NCBI RefSeq assembly: GCF_014642655.1
Contig: NZ_BMIR01000014.1
Location: forward strand, 1-64,000
DNA: 64,000 bases
Reading direction: 5' to 3'
DNA from: Pullulanibacillus camelliae
GTDB taxonomy: Bacteria; Bacillota; Bacilli; Bacillales; Sporolactobacillaceae
The notes beneath the pieces are model-generated. The model was given only the letters and a program-made list of their open reading frames with translations. It was not told where the DNA came from and did no database searches. A program made the translations under genes and the position numbers. Below, piece after piece: positions 1-9,400 of this stretch. Each line of letters begins with the position of its first letter. Position 1 is the first letter of the stretch.

Positions 1-67
1 ATGATCACTCATCAACCTTATGGTTAAAAGTTAAATCTTGGCGTCATTTAAAAGGTTTCCCTTTTTG

Positions 68-97
68 CGCTTGGCTTTTGTTCAGTTTTAAAAGAAC
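68..97 (-). promoter_or_regulatory. rRNA operon leader, boxA-like antitermination region
   Basis: Read on the minus strand, this stretch downstream of the P1/P2 promoters has GTTCTTT followed by AAAACTGAACAAAAGC, the layout of Bacillus rRNA leader RNA before 16S. The 16S gene itself would lie beyond the left edge. The assignment rests on resemblance and on position after two rrn-type promoters. Confidence 0.55.
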
Positions 98-128
98 GAT
101 CGCGCCGTTTTTCAACGACAGCTTAATT

Positions 129-157
129 AATATATCAGGTACAAAATTAGTTGTCAA
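129..157 (-). promoter_or_regulatory. rRNA operon promoter P2
   Basis: A near-consensus sigma-A promoter on the minus strand: -35 TTGACA (152-157), a 17-bp spacer and -10 TATATT (129-134). It lies 45 bp downstream of a second strong promoter, the tandem P1/P2 arrangement of Bacillus rrn operons, and bofA is the gene upstream of rrnA in B. subtilis. It should drive an rRNA operon off the left edge of the window. Confidence 0.8.
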
Positions 158-202
158 TAGTTTTTCTTGATAACCTTAGTATCCTAAAGCGACAACTTTT
201 AT

Positions 203-231
203 ATGATACCACCTACACAAAGAAGAGTCAA
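203..231 (-). promoter_or_regulatory. rRNA operon promoter P1
   Basis: Upstream member of the tandem rrn promoter pair on the minus strand: -35 TTGACT (226-231), 17-bp spacer, -10 TATCAT (203-208). It sits in the gap after bofA and points out of the window. Confidence 0.75.
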
Positions 232-337
232 TAACTTTTTTAAAATAAAAATTAAATTATATCACTCGTCTTCATAACGTAGTAAATCTAATATTAACAC
301 GAAAACATCATCGTTTCAAGACAAGTACCAGATGCAT

Positions 338-601
338 TTAGATAACGATATATTTGATAATGACCATTGCCACAACACCTGGAATACCAAGAAAGCCAGA
401 AACAACTGTCGTAATGGCATTGATAGGAATATGAAGATTAATGGCCGTTCCGAAGGTATTGAGCAGGAACAAGAAAAGCGCGCCTATTACAAGCTTTATA
501 CAAGCTTGTCCTATAAAACGTACAGGTTTAAATGAAGCGCCAAACAAAAGTAAGAATAAAATAATCCCAACAATCACTGAAATAATAACAATAGGATTCA
601 A
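338..601 (-). CDS. bofA: BofA, inhibitor of pro-sigma-K processing
   Basis: BofA is a forespore-face membrane protein that holds the SpoIVFB protease inactive, so that pro-sigma-K is cleaved only at the right stage of sporulation. The sequence shows two hydrophobic stretches and the family's C-terminal block (HIPINAITTVVSGFLGIPGV). I chose a TTG start at 601: a GGGGGG ribosome site lies seven bases before it and it gives 87 residues, the length of B. subtilis BofA. The longer reading from ATG 631 has no comparable site. The gene ends the recR-yaaL-bofA run, as in B. subtilis, and implies a spore former. Confidence 0.88.
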   Translation of the reverse strand: MNPIVIISVIVGIILFLLLFGASFKPVRFIGQACIKLVIGALFLFLLNTFGTAINLHIPINAITTVVSGFLGIPGVVAMVIIKYIVI

Positions 602-661
602 ACAAACACCCCCCAAAAAACTCTTCATCATTAGTTTACGGAGGGCTTGTTTGATTTAGAA

Positions 662-883
662 CTATTTTTGGTGTTTCATTTGCATTTTCTTCTGACGTGC
701 CTCTTTTAGTAAAAATAAATATTTTGCCTCAGATAAACGCAATTGATGAAGGACTTCTTCAGAAGGTTCAATACTTCCTTCTATGATACGCTTCTGACTC
801 AGCCATTGATTTTTACATTGGGTTAACACATCAACCAAATGATCATCTAATTCTTGGCGAAGTTTAGCCTTTCGGTTGAACAT
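662..883 (-). CDS. yaaL: YaaL family protein (DUF2508)
   Basis: Small, charged, helical protein of 73 residues with the family's conserved tail (EPSEEVLHQLRLSEAKYLFLL). The function is unknown. It lies between recR and bofA exactly as in B. subtilis. The ATG at 883 follows an AAGGGAGAGAG site and matches the family's MF start. A longer frame begins at 907 without support. Confidence 0.85.
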   Translation of the reverse strand: MFNRKAKLRQELDDHLVDVLTQCKNQWLSQKRIIEGSIEPSEEVLHQLRLSEAKYLFLLKEARQKKMQMKHQK

Positions 884-941
884 AGTCGCTCTCTCCCTTG
901 TACGCACGAAATTATAAGGGTATTTTTAAGAAGGTATTAAG

Positions 942-1538
942 TTAAAGCTCACGCCGCCCCTCTAATGCCCTAGATAACGTGACCTCATCCGCATATTCCA
1001 AGTCGCCGCCTACAGGTAAGCCATGAGCAATGCGCGAGGTTTTCACCCCTGCCGGCTTTATTAAACGAGAAATATACATAGCTGTAGCTTCCCCTTCAAT
1101 CGTTGGATTAGTCGCTAAAATCACTTCCTGCACCTCTTCGTTTTGCAGGCGTTTGATCAGCTCAGCGACCTTAATATCCTCAGGCCCAACACCATCAACA
1201 GGGGAAATGGCGCCATGTAAGACATGATACAATCCGCGATAATCTCGCATCTTCTCCATCGCAATCACATCTCTTGGTTCTTGTACAACGCAGATTGTTG
1301 TACGATCTCTGGATGTATCCCCACAAATATAACAAGGATCATGATCACTGATATTTTGACATTCAGAACAGTAGACGAGCTGACGCTTCACGTTGACCAA
1401 AGCTCGGCCAAAATCCATGACGTCATCATCTTTCATATCTATAACGAAAAAAGCCAGTCGAACCGCTGTTTTCGGCCCAATGCCTGGCAATTTCATAAAG
1501 CTATCTATCAACTTCGCAATCGGCTCCGGATAGTGCAT
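942..1538 (-). CDS. recR: Recombination mediator protein RecR
   Basis: RecR works with RecF/RecO to load RecA on single-stranded DNA. The 198-residue protein has the N-terminal helix-hairpin-helix ([14 protein letters not shown]), a four-cysteine zinc site near residues 57-72 (CSEC...CYIC), a Toprim domain beginning with [12 protein letters not shown], and the C-terminal Walker-B-like region. The length is normal. It sits directly downstream of yaaK and dnaX, the usual operon. Confidence 0.96.
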   Translation of the reverse strand: MHYPEPIAKLIDSFMKLPGIGPKTAVRLAFFVIDMKDDDVMDFGRALVNVKRQLVYCSECQNISDHDPCYICGDTSRDRTTICVVQEPRDVIAMEKMRDYRGLYHVLHGAISPVDGVGPEDIKVAELIKRLQNEEVQEVILATNPTIEGEATAMYISRLIKPAGVKTSRIAHGLPVGGDLEYADEVTLSRALEGRREL

Positions 1539-1553
1539 GGGTAAAGTGCCTCC

Positions 1554-1865
1554 TTAAAAACCTGGCAAATTCAATCCTTTGGTAAACTGACCCATACGAC
1601 TATTGGTTAGCTCATCAGCGTTTTTCAAGGCTTCATTTACAGCCGCTAAAACTAAATCCTGTAGCATATCAATATCATCAGGGTCGACAGCTTCTTCCTT
1701 TATAAGGACTTCTGTCACTTCTTTATGTCCGTTGCATTTGACAGTGACTACGCCACCACCTGCTGTGCCTTCAACAATTTCGTCTTTTAATTCCTCTTGT
1801 GCTTGCATCATCTTTTTTTGCATTTTTTGCATTTGCTTCATCATGTTATTCATATTACCCTTCAT
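1554..1865 (-). CDS. yaaK: YbaB/EbfC family nucleoid-associated protein
   Basis: Small DNA-binding protein of 103 residues with the methionine- and glutamine-rich N-terminal helix and the conserved VEGTAGGG and [17 protein letters not shown] blocks of the YbaB/EbfC family, which forms dimers and binds DNA. It lies between dnaX and recR in the standard order. Two in-frame ATGs at the N-terminus leave the start uncertain by a few codons. Confidence 0.93.
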   Translation of the reverse strand: MKGNMNNMMKQMQKMQKKMMQAQEELKDEIVEGTAGGGVVTVKCNGHKEVTEVLIKEEAVDPDDIDMLQDLVLAAVNEALKNADELTNSRMGQFTKGLNLPGF

Positions 1866-1882
1866 TCTAACTTCCTCCTTTT

Positions 1883-3601
1883 TTATTCCTTAATCTCTAA
1901 TAAATCAGGTCCAACTAATTTTTCCGCTTCGGTGATTAATGGATCCTCTTCCGGTTGCTGGATTTCTTCATCTGGGTCATCACTTGTATCTTTTTCTTTG
2001 ATAAACTCTTCTCTTAAATCTTCCCATGCCTTTATTGGAATAGGATACATTTTTTTTCGAACACCGACAACCTCACTAAGGATGTCTTCAACCATTTGTA
2101 ACACGTTATTCTTATTTTCCAAAACCATTTGACAATGAAAATCATACTTAAAGGCTTGGAGGAATGCCCCACTAGAGCTCGCCACAGGCTTGCTTTCTAG
2201 CAACCAAGCGTGGGCAGCCACATGCGTTTGTCTCACTTTTTCCATGACATCCGCCCAAGAAGCGCGCAATGCCTGCAAATCCGATTTGGTTGCTTCCGAC
2301 AACACTTTTTTCATGGCCCCCATCTGTAGCGCTAACCCTTTTCCAGAAGAAGCCACTCGTTTTGCCGGCCGTCGTTCATTGGAATGAGAAGGTGTCTCTG
2401 CTTGGGGTGTCCCTATGGTTTTAAGCTTTTCTTCAAGCTGTTCAATTCTACGTATCAGCTCACTATTTTGTTTCAATCCATCCGCTTCAGGAGCAGTGGC
2501 TATCCTTTTTTCATTTGTATGAACCCGACATAATTTTACCATGACAACCTCTAAAAAAACACGAGGATGACTTGTCCATTTCATTTCTTGTTGGGTTTGA
2601 CTCAATTGATGGATAAAATCGTAAAGGACATCAACAGGTACATTATCAGCTAATTCAGTAAACGCCGCACCTGATTGCGCTCTTTCTGTCAAATCTTCGA
2701 GATTAGGAGATGCTTTATACAACAGCAAATCCCGACAGTAAAAAATTAAATCCTCAACAAACTTACTCGGGTCCTTCCCTTGTGTGAAAAGGGTATTAAT
2801 AAGCTGAATGGCCTCTGTGACATTTTTAGATAGTAAGGCATTGATCAGCCTTGCCATCGTTTCCTCTGATGCCATACCTGTCACATCTAACACATCATCG
2901 ACACCAATAGACTCACCACCGTATGCAGATGCCTGGTCTAAAATGCTTAAAGCATCACGCATTCCCCCTTCACTCGCTCTCGCAACAAGGGCCAAAGCAT
3001 CGTCTTCAACTGCCAGTCCTTCTTGATCCACAATAAATTTCAGGCGATTAATGATGGAATCATTGGCAATCCTTTTGAAATCGAAGCGTTGGCATCTCGA
3101 TACTATTGTTAAAGGGATCTTGTGGGGTTCGGTTGTGGCTAAAATAAAAATAACATGTTTAGGAGGCTCTTCTAATGTTTTTAAAAGGGCATTAAACGCA
3201 CCCTGAGAAAGCATATGCACTTCGTCTATGATATAGACCTTATAACGCGCTGCTGTTGGCGCATACTTTACATTGTCTCTAATTTCCCGGATCTCATCGA
3301 CACCATTATTCGAAGCGGCATCGATTTCAATCACATCAGAAATACTGCCGTCAGTTATTCCTTTACACATTGCACATACATTACATGGTTCCCGTGTAGG
3401 TGCCTCTTCACAGTTAATGGCCTTAGCGATGATTTTGGCAACACTTGTCTTTCCAGTTCCCCTTGGGCCGCTAAAAAGGTAAGCATGAGAGAACTTTTCC
3501 TTTACCAGGGCATTCTGCAAGGTCTGCGTTATATGTTCTTGTCCGGCCATATCTTTAAATTGCTGGGGGCGCCAAACTCGATAGAGCGCTTGGTAACCCA
3601 T
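1883..3601 (-). CDS. dnaX: DNA polymerase III subunits gamma/tau
   Basis: Clamp-loader ATPase of the replisome, 572 residues from the ATG at 3601 ([12 protein letters not shown], the usual start; an in-frame ATG lies five codons upstream). It has Walker A GPRGTGKT at residues 45-52, a zinc module with spaced cysteines near residues 64-79, Walker B IIDEVHML, the sensor-1 region and a SRC arginine-finger motif. The less conserved C-terminal third corresponds to tau, which contacts DnaB and the polymerase. First gene of the dnaX-yaaK-recR-yaaL-bofA run. Confidence 0.95.
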   Translation of the reverse strand: MGYQALYRVWRPQQFKDMAGQEHITQTLQNALVKEKFSHAYLFSGPRGTGKTSVAKIIAKAINCEEAPTREPCNVCAMCKGITDGSISDVIEIDAASNNGVDEIREIRDNVKYAPTAARYKVYIIDEVHMLSQGAFNALLKTLEEPPKHVIFILATTEPHKIPLTIVSRCQRFDFKRIANDSIINRLKFIVDQEGLAVEDDALALVARASEGGMRDALSILDQASAYGGESIGVDDVLDVTGMASEETMARLINALLSKNVTEAIQLINTLFTQGKDPSKFVEDLIFYCRDLLLYKASPNLEDLTERAQSGAAFTELADNVPVDVLYDFIHQLSQTQQEMKWTSHPRVFLEVVMVKLCRVHTNEKRIATAPEADGLKQNSELIRRIEQLEEKLKTIGTPQAETPSHSNERRPAKRVASSGKGLALQMGAMKKVLSEATKSDLQALRASWADVMEKVRQTHVAAHAWLLESKPVASSSGAFLQAFKYDFHCQMVLENKNNVLQMVEDILSEVVGVRKKMYPIPIKAWEDLREEFIKEKDTSDDPDEEIQQPEEDPLITEAEKLVGPDLLEIKE

Positions 3602-3642
3602 GCTATCACAACCCATAGAGTATTCATTGATCTTATGTTTCC

Positions 3643-3671
3643 ATTATACTCGTTCAGTGTAGGAAGGGAAA
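3643..3671 (-). promoter_or_regulatory. Probable dnaX promoter
   Basis: On the minus strand a perfect -10 TATAAT (3643-3648) lies about 40 bp before the dnaX start. The -35 at 17-bp spacing is a poor TTTCCC, so only the -10 is firm. Confidence 0.45.
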
Positions 3672-3798
3672 GTGGCGAATAATAGCTTAATGAAAAATAA
3701 GGCAAACTCAACCTGTACTCGCCCTGCCAACACCTCAACTATGTAGGCTTATCAACAAATATGTCTTCAAGCTTTCATCCGCCTGAAAAATCGATAGC

Positions 3799-3828
3799 AA
3801 AAAAAAACGCCAACTTATGCTGACGTGT
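3799..3828 (-). terminator. Terminator of scr
   Basis: On the minus strand, ACGTCAGC and GTTGGCGT form an eight-pair stem (with wobble pairs) around a short loop, followed by nine T. It directly follows the 3' end of the SRP RNA. Confidence 0.75.
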
Positions 3829-3847
3829 CGTTTCTTCTTTATGTATA

Positions 3848-4117
3848 TCGTGCACCTTCCGTCGATCCCAACATCATAAGCGCTTCTTAAGCAGTTAGCT
3901 CGATCCAGGCTGCCCCGCGGCACACGAAAGGTCTCACTTACTGCTGCTTCCTTCCGGACCTGACAGGGTTCATGAGTTTTCGTTGCGCAGGACCCGAATG
4001 TCAACACTACTTACTTAAGGCTGACCTTACAATGTCAAAACCTCAAGAAGGGATTCGGCCTCGCTATAGCGGATTGCGAGTACAGGGCACCGCTACCTCC
4101 CCGCTTAGCACGATAGA
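3848..4117 (-). ncRNA. scr: Signal recognition particle RNA (Bacillus-type, with Alu domain)
   Basis: About 270 nt, the size of Bacillus scRNA. The minus strand carries the universally conserved SRP S-domain tetraloop region (GTCAGGTCCGGAAGGAAGCA), the 5' Alu-domain block GCTAAGCGGGGAGGTAGCGG and the matching 3' end near GAAGGTGCAC. It scaffolds Ffh for co-translational membrane targeting. It has its own strong promoter and terminator and lies between tRNA-Ser and dnaX as in B. subtilis. The ends are set by resemblance to the B. subtilis RNA. Confidence 0.93.
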
Positions 4118-4121
4118 CTTT

Positions 4122-4150
4122 ATTGTAACGAAAAAAAAAGGAACTGTCAA
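4122..4150 (-). promoter_or_regulatory. scr promoter
   Basis: Minus strand -35 TTGACA (4145-4150), 17-bp T-rich spacer, -10 TACAAT (4122-4127), five to ten bases before the expected 5' end of the SRP RNA. Confidence 0.8.
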
Positions 4151-4197
4151 TCTCACTCAGATCCCTCTTTTTCCCTTTTTTAAAAGCATGTCTTATG

Positions 4198-5178
4198 TTA
4201 ATGAACCATACTAGGTGGTTCCTCTAACCAACCCTTAGACATCATGAGGGACACACCATCCCGCGTAAAAGTATAAATATCTTTACCAAATAACACTGTT
4301 TTAATATCTAAATCATTCCGAAAGTTAAAGCTGGTGCTAAATCCCTGACCACCAAGACTAAAACTACATAGAAGGAAGCTACAAAACATCATAAGTTTAT
4401 CGGAAAATGGCGCTTCTGTAGAAAGTGTGACAGTTCCACCAAGTGTCGTGGGCTGAAGTTCATACTCCATCAGGACCTCCAGGGTGTCCTTCAATATTTT
4501 GTCGGACAGCTCTTGTCCTTTTTTAAAATACTTCTTAGCGGCATCATCCTTTGCACACTGTGCAAAACCTGTCATGAGCCATTTACCAATGATATTGGTT
4601 TCAATAGAATGGTAAAGGAGTCCATACTCGACAGCGTTTAAAGGGCGTTTGTGACCAAAAAAATTGGTTCCTTTCATGTAATCCCTTGAGGTGATAATAT
4701 CGTAGGATGTCGGCATAGGGGCATGATTAGGATGGAGAAGAGCGCCTTTTTCCAGGAGATATTGAGTAAAATAATAATAATAAGTTTGTGTGAGCATAGA
4801 AAGTTCTTGATAAAGCTTAATAATATCCTCACGATAAGAAATAGTAAGGTGTAAGACATACATTCCCATACTTATTTCCTTTAATATGCGACAAAGCATT
4901 ACATCAAAATGATCAGCAAACAGTTTTGGCACATCCAAATAGATATCTTCTTGTGTAAATCCTTTCGGGGCAATCGCCCCCTCAGCTTCGAATAGTTTTT
5001 CTATCTCAACGACTTTAAGGCGGAGCTTCTTCCACAATCCAGTCATTAGGTCCTTTCCTCTAGGATCATCTGCTTTTTCTATAAATAGCTCCAACAGCCG
5101 TAAAATCATTGTTTTTTTTTGATAAGTCACCCACAATGCTCCCAATTCCGAAGCACTCATTTTGGGATGTTTCGGCAT
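4198..5178 (-). CDS. DUF3231 family protein
   Basis: A 326-residue helical protein that I place in the DUF3231 family, common in Bacillaceae and of unknown function. It appears built from two similar helical halves with many aromatic and methionine residues. No signal peptide is visible. I chose the ATG at 5178 because AAGGAGGAAGGGG precedes it; the open frame continues to 5235 without a comparable site. It is an insertion between scr and tRNA-Ser compared with B. subtilis and appears to be a single transcription unit. Confidence 0.7.
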   Translation of the reverse strand: MPKHPKMSASELGALWVTYQKKTMILRLLELFIEKADDPRGKDLMTGLWKKLRLKVVEIEKLFEAEGAIAPKGFTQEDIYLDVPKLFADHFDVMLCRILKEISMGMYVLHLTISYREDIIKLYQELSMLTQTYYYYFTQYLLEKGALLHPNHAPMPTSYDIITSRDYMKGTNFFGHKRPLNAVEYGLLYHSIETNIIGKWLMTGFAQCAKDDAAKKYFKKGQELSDKILKDTLEVLMEYELQPTTLGGTVTLSTEAPFSDKLMMFCSFLLCSFSLGGQGFSTSFNFRNDLDIKTVLFGKDIYTFTRDGVSLMMSKGWLEEPPSMVH

Positions 5179-5497
5179 TGACCCCTTCCTCCTTACTAAT
5201 ATCTGTAAAAAAAGATTGCCCTTTTTTCCTTGCATTTATGCACCCCTATAGGTACCCTTATTCATTTAAAAGCTATAGCCACTGTAATTTTTTAAATCTG
5301 TGCTAATGTTATCCCCTAAATAAGAGATGACTGGCGGTGCCTAAACTCCCCTATTAAAAACTGAGCTATATTTTCATCATCATATTCATTAGTCTTGCTA
5401 TTCAATTTAAGAAAAAATCGTATAAATATTATTAGCTACCAAGCATGCACAGCTAAAACCAGCGTTCATTCTTTTACAATAGCCATTTTTAAGCAAC

Positions 5498-5527
5498 AAA
5501 AAACCCTCCCAGAGAACAAGGAAGGTT
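5498..5527 (-). terminator. Terminator downstream of tRNA-Ser(CGA)
   Basis: On the minus strand AACCTTCC pairs with GGGAGGGTT (one wobble) around a nine-base loop, followed by a T run. It begins about 20 bp after the tRNA 3' end. Confidence 0.65.
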
Positions 5528-5545
5528 ATATTACAAAATTATGTA

Positions 5546-5638
5546 TGGCGGAGGCGAGAGGATTCGAACCCCCGCGGCGCGTGAACGCCCTAACTGATTT
5601 CGAGTCAGTCCCCTTCAGCCGGACTTGGGTACGCCTCC
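5546..5638 (-). tRNA. tRNA-Ser(CGA)
   Basis: A 93-nt class II tRNA on the minus strand, with acceptor GGAGGCG pairing to CGCCTCC, anticodon loop CTCGAAA (anticodon CGA, codon UCG), a long variable arm, the T loop GGTTCGAATCC and an encoded CCA. It lies next to tadA and scr as in B. subtilis. Confidence 0.95.
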
Positions 5639-5698
5639 AAATGAACGACACTATATATATTAGCATATCTCTTAATCCTTTTCAACGGAGACTGCTAT

Positions 5699-6175
<477 letters not shown>

Positions 6176-6227
6176 TTAATAGTGTAAAGGAAATTTTTCC
6201 TTTCCTCATCATAGCGACTTTAAAGGC

Positions 6228-6253
6228 AAAAAGAGGCCCGAATGCCTCTTTTA
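6228..6253 (-). terminator. Terminator of the uracil permease gene
   Basis: AAAAGAGGC and GCCTCTTTTT form a stem with a six-base loop on the minus strand, beginning two bases after the stop codon. Confidence 0.8.
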
Positions 6254-6254
6254 T

Positions 6255-7529
6255 TTAAGCCTCATCCCCATCATTAGATAGACGAAGGACGTTGATCACC
6301 TTAAAAAACAAACTTAAGATAATCGCAACCACTGTTGCTAAACCCATACCCGATAGCGAAACTTTCCCAATATTAATGGTCGCGCCGCTCAAACCAATGA
6401 CAAGAACAATACAGGTCAAAATCAAATTCTGTGAGCGACTATAGTCAATTTTCGCCTCTACAAGCATGCGTAAACCAGACACCGCAATGACACCGTACAA
6501 GAGCAATGAGACACCACCCATAACCGGCTGCGGGATAGCTGAAATCAAGGCAGCTAATTTACCAATGAAGGAAAGTAAAATAGCAAAGATAGCTGCTCCA
6601 CCAATCACCCATGTCGAATACACGCGTGTAATCGCCAGCACGCCAATATTTTCACCATAAGTAGTATTTGGCGTTGATCCCACAAAGCCAGAAATAATGG
6701 TCGAGATCCCATTTCCTAAGATAGAACGTCCTAGCCCCGGGTCCTTTGTTAAATCCTTTTTAACAATGTTGCCTGTAACAACAAGGTGTCCGATATGTTC
6801 AGCTAAAACGACAAAGGCTGCAGGTAAAATCATGATCATACTGCCTAGATCAAAATGAGGGGCATAAAAATGAGGGAGTGAAATCCAAGCTGCATCCCGA
6901 ACACCTGAAAAATCAACAATACCGGCAATCGCCGCAATGATATAGCCAATGATAATCCCCATTAAAATTGGAATGATCTTCAAAAAGCCGCGAAACATGA
7001 CCCAACCAATAATCGTAATCACAAGTGTTAAAATAGAAACAGTAATATTCGTCGTATTAGGCTGCCAATTTGCAGAACCATCAGAGATTATTCCTGCCAT
7101 GCCCGCTGCTGTTGGTACAAGTTCCAAGCCAATGACTGCTACAATGGCCCCCATGGCAGCAGGAGGAAAGACAACATCAAGCCAGCCAATTCCCGCAAAA
7201 CGGATAATTAAGGCAATGAGGATAAAAACAATTCCAACTGCTATAAATCCTCCTAATGCGGATGAATATCCTTTATCCGCAAGCACCGCTGTGACCGGAG
7301 AAATAAAAGCAAAGCTAGAGCCTAAATACGCCGGGATCTTACCTTTAGTTATAAATAGATATAAGAGCGTGCCAATACCATTCATTAATAAAATAGTTGC
7401 TGGATCAACATGAAATAAGATAGGAACAAGAACAGTGGAACCGAACATGGCAAATAAGTGCTGAAAACTTAATGGCAAGCTCTGTGCCAATGGTGGACGT
7501 TCATCCACTTGAATCGTGCGCTGCTTCAT
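6255..7529 (-). CDS. Uracil permease, NCS2 family
   Basis: A 424-residue polytopic membrane protein of the nucleobase:cation symporter-2 family, in the UraA/PyrP branch, importing uracil with protons. It has about 12-14 hydrophobic segments, an N-terminal LPLSFQHLFAMFGSTVLVP block and an AEHIGH motif near the middle, whose glutamate and histidine lie in the substrate site of this family. It is alone between a promoter and a terminator. No PyrR attenuator is visible in its short leader, so pyrimidine control at this copy is not shown. Confidence 0.9.
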   Translation of the reverse strand: MKQRTIQVDERPPLAQSLPLSFQHLFAMFGSTVLVPILFHVDPATILLMNGIGTLLYLFITKGKIPAYLGSSFAFISPVTAVLADKGYSSALGGFIAVGIVFILIALIIRFAGIGWLDVVFPPAAMGAIVAVIGLELVPTAAGMAGIISDGSANWQPNTTNITVSILTLVITIIGWVMFRGFLKIIPILMGIIIGYIIAAIAGIVDFSGVRDAAWISLPHFYAPHFDLGSMIMILPAAFVVLAEHIGHLVVTGNIVKKDLTKDPGLGRSILGNGISTIISGFVGSTPNTTYGENIGVLAITRVYSTWVIGGAAIFAILLSFIGKLAALISAIPQPVMGGVSLLLYGVIAVSGLRMLVEAKIDYSRSQNLILTCIVLVIGLSGATINIGKVSLSGMGLATVVAIILSLFFKVINVLRLSNDGDEA

Positions 7530-7582
7530 GACAGGACTCCTTCCTCCACAATACTAAGTATGTACAAAAATATATCTTTGTT

Positions 7583-7611
7583 ATTATAGCTTAATCTATA
7601 ACAGTTATCGA
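7583..7611 (-). promoter_or_regulatory. Promoter of the uracil permease gene
   Basis: Minus strand -10 TATAAT (7583-7588), 17-bp spacer, -35 TCGATA (7606-7611, four of six consensus bases). The start codon is about 55 bp downstream, after a GGAGGAAGGAG ribosome site. Confidence 0.6.
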
Positions 7612-8608
7612 CACCATTCTGTGCTTTTTCCTAATATTTTTTCTGACAGCTTCAAGAGGCTCCCTATTTTGCCACGACTCTCCTATAGACTTAAAGGCTG
7701 CTTTAATGTCTCAACGGAGAATGATTAAAATGAGCGATCAAGGAATGAGGACAACACCCACTGACCGGCTCCCCTTAAGGAAGCATTTAGTTGAAGGCTA
7801 ACACAATAAATGACCTTGAAGCGATGGTCACATTGGAGACAAAGGGTCGTTTAATCATTCCTGTTAAAGGTGCCTTGATCATTAAAAATGAGCTAACCAA
7901 GATAAAGAGAGTGAGACAAAACAAAAAGAAATCACCCTCATACCGAACGATACGTAGCCAGGGAAACGGGAAGCGTAGTCGAAATATGGAGACTCCTACG
8001 GGAACGGAACCAGCATTACTTCACGATAAACCTCGAGTTGTTCCAAGAAAGCGGACTACGAAGCGGTACAAGTAGACGCAGGAACAGGGGTTTTTTAATC
8101 ATAAATACTTTGGAACACAGATAAAACTATTCCAAAATGAGCTGAGCCGCTAAGGACGATCGGCTAAAAACATCACATCCATGTGATAACACCGAAGCTC
8201 GCACCTCAGGCCCCTGAAAAAGTAAAGAACACTTTTCGGGGACCCCGATGGTGCGTCGAACGCCGACCCTACCCACATCGAGTGGGCATGAGGAAAGCGA
8301 GCTGCCTGGAGCGGAATCGCGCACCGTCCTCATGACCAAAAATTTTATACTTTGTGATCTTTTAAGAAAAACCGGACGAAGAGCATGCCCGGTCCTTGGC
8401 TTGGTACAGAGCATCATGATATATGAAAGAGGCTTCATTGCCTGGTCAAGTGGAATGGAGCGCAAGGCGCGAGACTCCTGCGGGAAGTGAGAGAGCGGTA
8501 AGACCTTAGCAGCGCGAGGAGGCTTACCACTCCCCCGCGGAAAGCGAGCTGCCCGAAGCGGAATCGCGCACCGTCCTCATGACCAGAAATTTTATATTTT
8601 CTTTTCTT
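7612..8608. other. Gene-poor interval of about 1 kb
   Basis: I see no convincing protein gene here. Short open frames lack ribosome sites or family resemblance. The right-hand part (from about 8,290) is a dispersed repeat. A GC-richer stretch near 7,960-8,060 contains GGAGACTCCTACGGGAAC, which resembles the same repeat class and may be a decayed copy. Confidence 0.5.
8292..8600 (+). repeat. Dispersed intergenic repeat, partial plus full copy
   Basis: A block beginning GAAAGCGAGCTGCC and ending CCTCATGACCAAAAATTTTA (8292-8350) recurs almost exactly at 8540-8596. Between them runs a longer unit beginning AAAAACCGGACGAAGAGCAT with GAGACTCCTGCGGGAAG inside. The same unit, diverged, occurs at 62,935-63,245. 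It has no coding sign. It resembles the abundant non-coding repeats with GACTCCTGCGGGA in Bacillaceae genomes. Orientation is arbitrary. Confidence 0.65.
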
Positions 8609-8646
8609 AAAAAAAAAACATCCTGAAGAGGTAACTCCTCAGGATG
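8609..8646 (-). terminator. Terminator of the YetJ-like gene
   Basis: CATCCTGAGGAG and CTCTTCAGGATG form a long stem around TTAC on the minus strand, followed by about ten T, directly after the stop codon. Confidence 0.85.
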
Positions 8647-8655
8647 GTCTATTTT

Positions 8656-9300
8656 TTAATCGTCATTCAACACCCCAATAAAGCGCAGGATATACAAAAA
8701 GAGGTTAACAATGTCTAAATAAATACTGACAACAATCATCGGAATGTCTCGATCTGTAAATCCATTGATCGTCAGGCGGCTGAAATCATAAAGCGTATAG
8801 CCGATAAAGATAAAGATGCCGAAAGCAGAATAAATTAACTGGGCAGTCCCCGAAACAGGGAAGAAAATCTGTAAAATGCCCATGGCTAAAAGCGCGAGAA
8901 CGGAGATAAAAAGGAAGCTACCTAGAAAACGGAAATCCCTTTTTGAAATCACAGCATAAAGAGCCGTTCCACCAAAAGCAATAGCTGTGATCCCTGCGGC
9001 CCTAAGCACGACGTCTGCTCCAAGCGCACTTACATAGTAACTAATCGCTGGATACAATGTTAATCCAGAAATCAGCATGAAAGCATACATCATTAAGTAG
9101 CCCATGGATTTTCTTTTTCTTGCAAAGATCATCATGAAGAGCATGATGATTTCAACAATAGCTAATGGGAAAAATAAAGCTCTTGGCACAAATTGTCCAG
9201 CATATAAACCAATGGTGGCAACAATTAATCCTGAAAAAAGTGCAGCAAATAACTTGGCATAGGGTTTATGTGAGGAACTAACAACTGTTTCGTTCATCAT
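8656..9300 (-). CDS. Bax inhibitor-1/YetJ family membrane protein
   Basis: A 214-residue protein with seven predicted membrane helices. The pattern matches the BI-1/YccA/YetJ family, of which B. subtilis YetJ is a pH-gated calcium-leak channel. The C-terminal region contains the family's YTLYDFSRL-like segment and aspartates (DFSRLTINGF...YLDIVNLFLYIL) that form the pH sensor in YetJ. It has its own terminator and is probably a single-gene unit. Confidence 0.88.
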   Translation of the reverse strand: MMNETVVSSSHKPYAKLFAALFSGLIVATIGLYAGQFVPRALFFPLAIVEIIMLFMMIFARKRKSMGYLMMYAFMLISGLTLYPAISYYVSALGADVVLRAAGITAIAFGGTALYAVISKRDFRFLGSFLFISVLALLAMGILQIFFPVSGTAQLIYSAFGIFIFIGYTLYDFSRLTINGFTDRDIPMIVVSIYLDIVNLFLYILRFIGVLNDD

Positions 9301-9400
9301 GTATGTGTTTTCCTACCTTTCGAAATAAAGATTCACTTGAATATGTTTACATGTTAATACGATTGTATGTGTCCAAGGTTTCAACATGCCTATCATCTTA

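Noticed and set aside
3735-4214. Protein-coding frames across the SRP RNA region
   Set aside because: The interval has the conserved SRP RNA core, a promoter and a terminator; the frames are incidental.
8127-8490. Protein genes in the interval before the YetJ-like gene
   Set aside because: The frames on both strands fall in repeat sequence and have no recognisable product.
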